From assembly GCA_012932295.1 (NCBI GenBank), contig JAAONU010000016.1, forward strand, positions 16,707,530-16,771,529: DNA of 64,000 bases, in the 5' to 3' direction. Source of the DNA: Cyclina sinensis. Lineage: Eukaryota > Mollusca > Bivalvia > Venerida > Veneridae. The notes beneath the pieces were generated by a model. That model saw only the letters and a list, made by a program, of their open reading frames with translations. It searched no databases and was not told where the DNA came from. Shown here one piece after another: positions 56,104 through 64,000 of this stretch (position 1 is its first letter; each line of letters begins with the position of its first letter). A program made the translations under genes and the position numbers.

Positions 56104-57191
56104 AATAACAGGACAATACCTCAAAAATTATGGAAGGCAGAATTATTATTCTTGTGCTCTGCACTTCTCCTAAATGAGATATATCTTCCTAGGAAGTTTC
56201 AAGTTGATATCTCAAACCTTTTTCCAGTTATGCTCTGGACAAAAATTAAGCATGAAAAATAACAAAGAACAATAACTCAAAAGTTATGAAGGGTAGAGTT
56301 ATCATTCTTGTACAGTGCACTCCTCCTCAATGAGATCAAACCACCTATGAAGTTTTAAGTTCTAATGACCTAATGTCCCAAAAAATTATAGGGGTCATCT
56401 ACAGGCCATGACAAACCTAAATACCAAGTTTGAGGAAGGTGGGTCTAGGGGTTCTCTAAAATTAATATTGATCAGAAACAGTGTCTATCAACCGACATTT
56501 GGAAAACAATATATCCCCTCATCTTTGATGGGGGGCATAACAGTTAAGTTCTAGGCTCAGTGGTTTCCCACCAGAAGTTTTTTCCCATGTAAGTCGATGC
56601 AAAACCCAGCAACTCCCATGGTGGACCTAATTTTGACCCCAGGGAAATAATATGAACAATCTTGGTAGAGGTCTACTAAAGGATGCCTCACAAACCTCTG
56701 TGTCAAGCAGTTTCAGAAATGAAGATTTTCAAAGTTTTTGCTATATAACTAAATATTAGCTCCAGGACAGGGCCAATACTAACCCTGGGGTCATGATCTG
56801 AACCAACTTAATAGAGGTCCACTAGACATTGCTACACACCAAATATCAAAACTCTTAGTCTTATAGTTTATGAGCAATCAGCTGCATTAAAGACTTTGCA
56901 TGATGCTGCCAATAACAGCAACTCAGTGATCACAATACCTTGACCTTTTTCTTCAGACACAGACAAGCTAAAAACTGACCCCTAGAAATTCACACAATGC
57001 ATTCCAATAAACTGTGTCTTTAATGAGTAATGAACATTTAAAAGAAATTATCAACATACCTCCCAAGTACTCCCCTTCATACAAATGAAATATCTGAAAA
57101 AAATATAGCAATACAAAGCAAAATAAATGAAGATACATGTACATACTGAGTTTCCTAAGCCTTTCTTTTTTGCAGCCCCATACTAACTTAA
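56104..57191. repeat. Fragments of C-, B- and A-type repeats
   Basis: 56104-56360 resembles C3-type units; 56360-56541 is a B-type 3' end (hairpin TATCCCCTCATCTTTGATGG); 56545-56900 has A-type body units. 56900-57191 shows nothing. No gene. Confidence 0.4.
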
Positions 57192-57577
57192 ACAAGACAT
57201 GTGTCATAGACACAAATGCGCCTGAAACATGACAATGGTCACAGTCATGATACCTTATAACTTGCTGTTACCTTGATAATTTGTGCCAAAACTTTTTGAT
57301 GTCTGTGAACCAAACAAAGTACCCATAAGTCTAGGAGGAAGACCCCTTTACCTATATGCATGGCTGGTAAAATTAATAAATTTCAAAAACTGATGTGTTT
57401 CACAAGATATGTATCTGCCATTCTGTACCCATAGGTACCCATGTACACCAAGTGTGTTTCAAAACAGTTTCCTACCTTCTAACTTTAGGATTTTTATGAT
57501 CCAGATGAAAACCATAGGTGTAAATATGGTTTAATCGAAAATAGTAGGAACTACATACAGAAGCAATATTAAGTAAA
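57192..57577 (+). repeat. Helitron-like H-type start, truncated
   Basis: AAACAAGACATGTGTCATAG with hairpin TGTGTCATAGACACA and AATGCGCC; body decayed, no 3' end found. Confidence 0.4.
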
Positions 57578-58562
57578 ACAAGAGCACTCAATGTAATCAA
57601 TCATCAAATGAAGTTTGAAGTCTGAATGACATATGGTTAAAAAGTTTTACAGCTGAAATAGTTTTCATTGCTTAGGTCACTGTGTCTTTGCCCTTTGACC
57701 TACTGATCCCAAAATCAACAGGGATCATTCATTTAATATGTGCAACAATTAAATGAATTTTGAAGTCTCTAAGACAAATTGGTCTACTTACAGAGTGTAA
57801 ATGATTCCAAACATTTAGGTCACTGAGACCTTGACCTTTGATATACTGACCCCAAAATCAAAAGGGGTCATCCACTCAATGTGTGTAATCAAGATATAAA
57901 GCCTGAAGTCTCTATAACAAATGATTGTCAAGTTACATGGTGAAAATAGTTTTCAGTGCTTAGGTCAGTGTAACCTTGACCTTTCACATACTGACCCAAA
58001 AATGTCATTCATTCAATGTGTGCAACCATTATATGAATTTTTAAGTCTCTATGACAAATGGTTGTAGAGTTACAGAGTGTAAATGATTCTAAACATTTAG
58101 GTCACTGTGACCTTGACCTTTGACATACTGACCCCAAAATGTATAGGGGTCATCCACTCAATGTGTGCAATCATAGTATGAAGTTTGAAGTCAAGTTACA
58201 TGACGGAAATAGTTTTCAGTGTTTAGGTCACTGTGAGCTTGATCTCTGACATACTGATCCAAAAATGTATACGAGTCATCCACTCAATGTGTGCAATCAC
58301 AATATAAAGTCTGAAGTCTCTATAACAAATGACTGTCAAGTTACGTTGACGAAATGGTTTTCAATGTTAAAATCACTGTGATCTTGACCTTTGACCTTTT
58401 GACTCAAAAATTATTAGAGGTCATGCACTCAATGTGGGCAATCATCATATGCAATTAAAAGACTGAAGGCCAAACAGTTCTCATGTCATCATCCTAAACC
58501 AAATTGCTAATGGACAGACGGACGGATGGACGAACAGACAGACAAGTTGCAGACTATATCTG
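57578..58562 (+). mobile_element. Helitron-like element E2, 3' end lost
   Basis: Starts AAACAAGAGCACTCAATGTA and has about six ~145-bp E-type units. The GGACAGACGGACGGATGGAC tract is present near 58512, but the hairpin is replaced by LINE sequence at about 58563. Confidence 0.5.
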
Positions 58563-58617
58563 TTTCGGTGAAGGGCCTATTCAGCATGAAACACCTGGGG
58601 AGGCACGTTAACCAAAA

Positions 58618-58895
58618 AAGGCAGCTTTAAAGCCCTCAACTGTCTGTGCGCGGATCACACTACTGTCCAGATTGTTCCACTCCAAACACATTTTCACAAA
58701 AAAGGAATTCTTTAATTGCTCGGTTTTACACTATTTGATTGTAAAGCCATGACCATGATTTATCACTTGGTTTTCAATAACATTAGAAGTTACACAGTCT
58801 TTAAATTGTTTAGTCTTGTTACATATCTTAGGTTTTGCCTCTGTTAAATACTCAGACGGTGGTAGTGCTGGCACCAGGCCCTTGGCCACCTTATA
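58618..58895 (-). pseudogene. LINE ORF2 C-terminus (CR1/jockey type), with one stop
   Basis: Minus-strand reading from 58895 gives LYKVAKGLVPALPPSEYLTE, then KNSFFVKMCLEWNNLDSSVI and RAQTVEGFKAAFFG before TAA (58618-58620). The pattern 'LYK...G.vP..P..Y', 'NSFF.....WN.L...v..A.T..GFK' is the characteristic C-terminal end of CR1/jockey-group LINE polymerase proteins. One in-frame TAG lies about 55 codons in. The polymerase core is absent, because the Helitron-like element at 58897 starts exactly where the upstream part should be. Inactive. Confidence 0.7.
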
Positions 58896-59154
58896 CAACA
58901 AGAGGGCCATGATGGCCCTAGATCACTCACCTGAGTATTTTGGCTGTAGGTTTGCTGTTAACCAGTTTTTCATGTTTTAATTGAAAATATGTAAGTAATG
59001 TAAATATAAATATCTAAACATGTAAAATATCAGTCAATAAATACAGGCTCTATGACAAAAAGTAGAAAAATCTATCATAAGCTATGGTGACCTTGACCTT
59101 AACCCAGTGACCTCATGGACTATAAAATCCATGCAGTAGCTTTAAAACAAACAG

Positions 59155-60020
59155 TAGGTCAAAAATATAGGTCATGCGATGTCATTTTTTAAATCGGAAC
59201 AAAAAACTGTACACATGGTCCAAATTTCCTTGCCATAGCTCCACAACAAAAAGAAGGTCAGTAGGTCAAAAATATAGGTCATGCGATGACATTTTTGAAA
59301 TTGGAACAAAAAACTGTACACATGGTCCAAATTTTATTGCCATAGCTCCAAAAACAAAAAGTAGGTCAGTAGGTCAAAAATATAGGTCATGCTATTAAAT
59401 TTTTGAAATCAAAACAAAAAACTGTGCACATGGTCCAAATTTCACTGCTGTAGCTAAAAATCCAAAAAGTAGTTCAGTAAGTCAAAAATATAGATCATGC
59501 AATGACACTTTTGAAATCGGAACAAAAAACTGTACACATGGTCCAAATTTCCTTGCCATAGCTCCACAACAAAAAGAAGGTCAGTAGGTCAAAAATATAG
59601 GTCATGCGATGACATTTTTGAAATCAGAACAAAAAACTGTACACATGGTCCAAATTTCATTGCTGTAGCTAAAAAACAAAAAGTAGTTCAGTAGGTCAAA
59701 AATATAGATCATGCAATGACATTTTTGAAATTGGAACAAAAAACTGTACACATGGTCCAAATTTTATTGCCATAGCTCCAAAAACAAAAAGTAGGTCAGC
59801 AGGTCAAAAATATAGGTCATGCGATGACATTTTTGAAATCAGAACAAGAAACTGTACACATGGTCCAAATTTCATTGCAGTAGCTAAAAAACAAAAAAGT
59901 AGGTCAGTAGGTCAAAAATTTAGGTCATGCAATGACATTTTTGAAAACGGAACAAAAAAACTGTACACATGGTCCAACTTTCATTGCCATAGCTCCAAAA
60001 ACAAAAAGAAGGTCAGTAGA
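59155..60020 (+). repeat. Tandem array, period ~107-108 bp (first part)
   Basis: Eight units of 'aaaacaaaaagtaggtcagtaggtcaaaaatataggtcatgcgatgacatttttgaaatcggaacaaaaaactgtacacatggtccaaatttcattgccatagctcc'. Start-to-start distances measured at 'gtcatg' are 107-108 bp. The period is about a multiple of three, which yields spurious repetitive ORFs. Confidence 0.85.
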
Positions 60021-60021
60021 T

Positions 60022-61646
60022 AAACAAGAGGGCCATGATGGCCCTGTATCGCTCACCTGAGTATGACTGCTTTTAACAAAGTTGCTATGGACCTGGTTAA
60101 TTGACCCTAGATGACCCATATTCGAACTTGACCTAGAAATTACTGAAACAATCTCTTTGACAAATTTCAAGGTTATTTGTACTGAAAATGTTACCTCTAG
60201 AGTGTTAACAAGGTTTTTCCATATTTGGGCTCTATGACCTAGTTTTTTAGCCTAGATGTCCAATATTCGAACCTGACCTAGAAATTATGGAAACAATCTC
60301 TCTGACTAATTTCCAGGATACTTGGACTGAAAAAGTAGCCTCTAGAGTGTTAACAAGGTTTTTCGATATTTAGGCTCTGTGACCTAGTTTTTGACCGCAG
60401 ATAAACCATATCCAAACTTGAGCTACAAATCATCAAAACAACCCTTCTGACAAATTTCCAGGACATTTGGAGTGAAAATGTAGCCTTTAGAGTGTTTACA
60501 AAGTTTTTTGATATTTGGGCTATGTGACTTAGTTTTCCACTCCAGATGACCCATATTCAATATTGCGCTAGAAACCATAGAATTAAGCTTTCTGATAAAT
60601 TTCCAGGTTATTTGGAATTAAAATGTTACCTCTAGAGTGTTAACAAGGTTTTTCCATATTTGGGCTCTGTGACCTAGTTCTTGACCCAAGATGACCCATA
60701 CTCCAACATGAGGTGGAAATCATCAAGAAAACCTGTCTGACAAATTTCCAGAATATTTAGACTGAAAATGTAACCTCTGGAGTGTTAAAGAGGTTTTTTA
60801 ATATTTGGGCCATGTGACCTAGTTTTTGATCCCAGATGACCCATATCCAAATATCAGCTAGAAATGAATGAAATAACCTTTCTGACAAATTTCAAGGACA
60901 TTTTGACTAAAAATGTAACCTCTAGAGCATTAACAAGGTTTTTCTACTTTCGGGCTCTGTGACCTAGATTTTGACCCCAGAAAACCTATATTCAAAACTG
61001 AGCTAGAAATCATCAATAGAACCTTTCTGACAAATTTCCAGATTATTTCGACTAAAAATGTTACCTTTAGAATGTTAACAAGGTTTTTCCATATTTGGAC
61101 TCTGTGACCTAGTTTGTGACCCCAGATGACCCATATTCGAACTTGATCTAGAAATCCTCAAGGCAACCTTTCTGACGAAAAATCGAGATTATTTGGGCTG
61201 AAAATGTAACCTCTAGAGTGTTAACAAGATTTTTCTATTTTTGGGCTCTGTGACCTAGTTTTTGAACCCAGATGACCCATATTAGAACTTGAGCTAGAAA
61301 TCATTGATAGAACTTTTCTGACAAATTTCCAGGATATCTGGACTGAAAAAGTAGCCTCTAGAGTGTTAACAAGGTTTTTCTATATTTAGGCTCTGCGACC
61401 TAGTTTTCCAACCCTGATAACCAATGTTCGAACTCGTCCGAGATATTAATAAGACAAACATCCTGACCAAGTTTCATGACAATTTAGGCAAAAATGTGAC
61501 CACTAGAGTGTTAACAAACTAATTGTGGACGGAAAGATGGACGGATGGACGGACGGATGAACGGACGTACGGACGGACTGACGGACGGACGACGGACAAA
61601 AGGTGATCAGAAAAGCTCACTCTGTCAATACATGACAGGTGAGCTA
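60022..61646 (+). mobile_element. Helitron-like element A8
   Basis: Starts TAAACAAGAGGGCCATGATG and TATCGCTCACCTGAGTA, ends ACATGACAGGTGAGCTAA. Clean tandem array: the phrase 'gacctag' recurs every 145 bp (60236, 60381, 60526, 60671, 60816, 60961, 61106, 61252). A long GGACGGATGGACGGACGGAT-type tract (about 61528-61598) precedes the 3' end. Inserted in the 108-bp array. Confidence 0.7.
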
Positions 61647-62037
61647 AAAATGTAGGTCATGCGATGACATTTTTTGAAATCGAAACGAAAAACTGTGCAC
61701 ATGGTCCAAATTTCATTGCTGTAGCTAAAAAACAAAAAAGTAGTTCAGTAGGTCAAAAATTTAGCTCATGCAATGACATTTTTGAAATCGGAACAAAAAA
61801 CTGTACACATGGTCGAAATTTCATTGCCATAGCTCCAAAAACAAAAAGTAGGTCATAAGGTCAAATATGTAGGTCATGAATGACATTTCTGAAATTAAAA
61901 CAAAAAACTGTGCACACAGTTTAAATTTCATTGCTATAGCTAAAAAACAAAAAGGAGGTCAGTAGGTCAAAAATATAGGTCATGATATGACATTTTTGAA
62001 ATTGGAACAAAAAACTGTATACATGGTCAAAATTTCA
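61647..62037 (+). repeat. Tandem array, period ~107-108 bp (second part)
   Basis: Three to four further units of the 108-bp array after element A8, somewhat more diverged. Confidence 0.8.
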
Positions 62038-62254
62038 TTTCAATTTCTGACAAGAAGATTTTTTAATGTTTTTCCTATATAACTCTATGTAAAACATGTG
62101 ACTCCTGGGGCGGGGCCATTTTTGACCCAGGAGCCATAATTTGAACAAACTTGGTAAAGGTCCACTGGACAATGCTGCACACCAAATATCTAAACTCTAG
62201 GCCTTGTGGTTTCTGACAAGAAGATTTTTAAGTTTTCCCTATGTAACTCTATGT

Positions 62255-63192
62255 AAACTAGAACTGTGTCCATAGGACACGGATGCCCCCCCTATGCATA
62301 AGTGCTCATAAACAAGAGCATGAATATCCTGTATGTAAGATTTTTTCTGTACATATACCTAAAATGATCTACAGGTAACCTTATGAACATGTTAAATTAA
62401 ATTACAAATGTAAAATTTATATGTTCAATTATTTATATGGTATATAGTAAAAAAATCAACAAAGGGCCATAATTCTGTTAAATATGGTCACAGCAAAAAT
62501 TCCTTCCTTTACTACCATCTACACATTAAAGCTATTCATCCCTGGAAGTTTAAGCAAAATCTGCCATCCGGTTTAAGAGGAGTTGCGTTCACAAAATTTC
62601 TATATGGTATATAGTGAAAAAATCAACAAAGGGCCATAATTCTGTTAAATTTGGTCGCAGCAAAAATTCCTTCCTTTACTACCATCTACACATTAAGGTT
62701 GTTCATCCCTGGAAGTTTAAGCAAAATCTGCCATCCGGTTTAAGAGGAGTTGCGTTCACAAAATTTCTATATGGTATATAGTGAAAAAATCAACAAAGGG
62801 CCATAATTCTGATAAATTTGGTCGCAGCAAAAATTCTTTCCTTTACTACCATCTACACATTAAGGTTGTTCATCCCTGGAAGTTTAAGCAAAATCTGCCA
62901 TCCAGTTTAAGAGGAGTTGCGTTCACAAAATTTCTACATAGTATATAGTGAAAAAATCAACAAAGGGCCATAATTCTGTTAAAATTGGTCGCAGCGAAAA
63001 TTCCTTCCTTTACTACCATCTACACATTAAGGTTGTTCATCCCTTAAAGTTTAAGCAAAATCTGCCATCCGGTTTAAGAGGAGTTGTGTTCACAAGATTT
63101 CGGGACGTACGGACAGACGTACGGACGGACGGACAGATGGACGGACGGACAAGTGCAACACTATATGCTCCCCACTTTGTGGGGGCATAAAA
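62255..63192 (+). mobile_element. Helitron-like element H with 167-bp tandem units
   Basis: Starts AAACTAGAACTGTGTCCATA with hairpin GTGTCCATAGGACAC and GATGCCCCCC; ends ATATGCTCCCCACTTTGTGG GGGCATAAA. Four nearly identical units of exactly 167 bp ('caacaaagggcc' at 62457, 62624, 62791 and 62958). A GGACGGACGGACAGATGGAC tract precedes the hairpin. The 80-codon ORF within is a repeat product. Confidence 0.7.
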
Positions 63193-64000
63193 AGTGACAC
63201 CAGGGGCAGGGCCTATTTTGACCCAGAGGCTATGATTTGAACAAACTTAGTAGAGGTCCACTGGACAATGCTACACACCAAATATCTAAACTCTAGGCCT
63301 TGCAGTTTCTGACAAGATTTTTTAAAGTTTTTCCTATATAACTCTATGTAAAACATGTGACCCCTGGGGCGGGGCCATTTTTGACCCAGGAGCCATGATT
63401 TGAACAAACTTGGTAAAGGTCCACTGGACAATGTTGCACATTAAATATCTAAACTCTAGGCCTTGTGGTTTCTGACAAGAAGATTTTTAAGTTTTCACTA
63501 TATAAATCTATGTAAAATCAACTGACCCCTGGGGTGGGGTCAGTTTTGATCCCAGGGTCATAATTTGAACAAACTTGGTAGAGGTCCACCTGATGATGCT
63601 TCATACCAAATATCTAAGCTCCAGGTCTTGGGGTTTCGGAGAAGAAGATTTTTAAAGTTTCCCTATATAACTCTATGTGAATCAAGTGACCCTGTATACT
63701 TCTATGCAAACTGTGTAATCCCTCTGGCTCCAGAGACATAATCTGAACAACTGAGAAATTGAACAAACATGCTACACACCAAATTTCAAAGCTCTGAGCC
63801 ATGCGGTGTCAAAAAATCTTTAAAGTTCTTCCCTCTTTTTGGTACTGCAACCACAATTCTGCTTGGAATGGAATTCTTTGATACTCTGGTCAGTCAGTAC
63901 ATCATTGCCAATTTTTATAAACTATGACCTGTGGTTTAGGAGGAAATATTGAAGCAAACTGTTGATAGATAATGCACATACACATGACAGATGTTGAAAA
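63193..64000. repeat. A-type body units
   Basis: Tandem ~165-bp units 'ctctaggccttgtggtttctgacaagaagatttttaa...cctatataactctatgtaaaacatgtgacccctggggcggggccatttttgacccaggagccatgatttgaacaaacttggtaaaggtccactggacaatg', decaying towards the window edge. No gene. Confidence 0.55.

Larger units (their letters stand above)
58897..62254 (+). mobile_element. Helitron-like element A7 with 108-bp array, interrupted by A8
   Basis: Starts ACAAGAGGGCCATGATGGCC and GATCACTCACCTGAGTA. After ~250 bp of A-type body comes a tandem array of ~108-bp units (59155-60020 and 61645-62037), then A-type body to about 62254. Element A8 is inserted in the array. No clear 3' end. Confidence 0.5.

Noticed and set aside
59174..59398. 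Repetitive 74-codon ORF
   Set aside because: Artefact of a ~108-bp tandem period.

Overview
This window looks like eukaryotic, intron-rich, AT-rich animal DNA, most probably from a marine bivalve mollusc. That identification is an inference. It rests on dense repeats built around 'gaccttgacctttgacc', on 3' ends of the form 'gacggacggac...tatgcccc(hairpin)ggggcata', on several families of TA-flanked MITEs, on jockey/CR1-type LINE debris and on a THAP-type coding exon. Nothing bacterial or viral is seen: no operons, no Shine-Dalgarno-driven genes, no CRISPR array.

Host coding content is very sparse and lies on the minus strand as short exons with consensus-like splice sites. Reading 5' to 3' (high to low coordinate): a THAP zinc-finger exon (ending 53385) and its continuation (52320-52193), then a likely third exon (51426-51283). 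A possible terminal exon follows at 50037-49876. Next come phase-1 exons at 42754-42644, 39269-39210, 35874-35701, 18518-18348 and 542-427. The 35.8 kb and 18.5 kb exons resemble the second half of a macro domain, as in PARP14-like proteins, and the phases of these five exons are mutually compatible. Whether the THAP exons and the macro-like exons belong to one gene is not known.

Almost everything else is intron filled with transposable elements, often nested. (i) Many non-autonomous elements share one plan: a 5' 'ACAAGA'-like start, often with a small hairpin, a subterminal motif repeated in inverted form in a 3' hairpin, a central tandem array (107-167 bp period), and a GGAC-rich stretch just before the 3' hairpin. 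I call them Helitron-like (HINE-like), a tentative assignment. (ii) TA-flanked CAGT-ended MITEs: family 1 (1024-2728; 43923-45539), family 2 (13739-14983; 22588-23708; 31454-32575), family 3 (6715-7556), family 4 (8104-8940) and a pogo-like element (16504-17476). (iii) A 398-bp LTR element in miniature (TRIM, 2826-3223) with 141-bp LTRs, a 5-bp TSD, a tRNA-Lys-type primer site, a polypurine tract and a tRNA-like Pol III box A/box B pair inside each LTR. (iv) A 3.4-kb element with ~97-bp inverted repeats and a 10-bp TSD (24718-28110) that contains a PHD-like fragment and a reverse-transcriptase ORF with a substituted catalytic aspartate. (v) A hAT-like element with a perfect 8-bp TSD (48109-49264). 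(vi) Two copies of an element with 6-bp TSDs (5230-7786; 38153-39146), one carrying a BED-like finger ORF.

The insertions give a clear relative chronology. For example, Helitron-like element C2 (13068-17964) was hit by element A2 (13163-16190), which was in turn hit by a family 2 MITE (13739-14983). The most novel-looking object is the TRIM whose LTRs carry a tRNA-like sequence.
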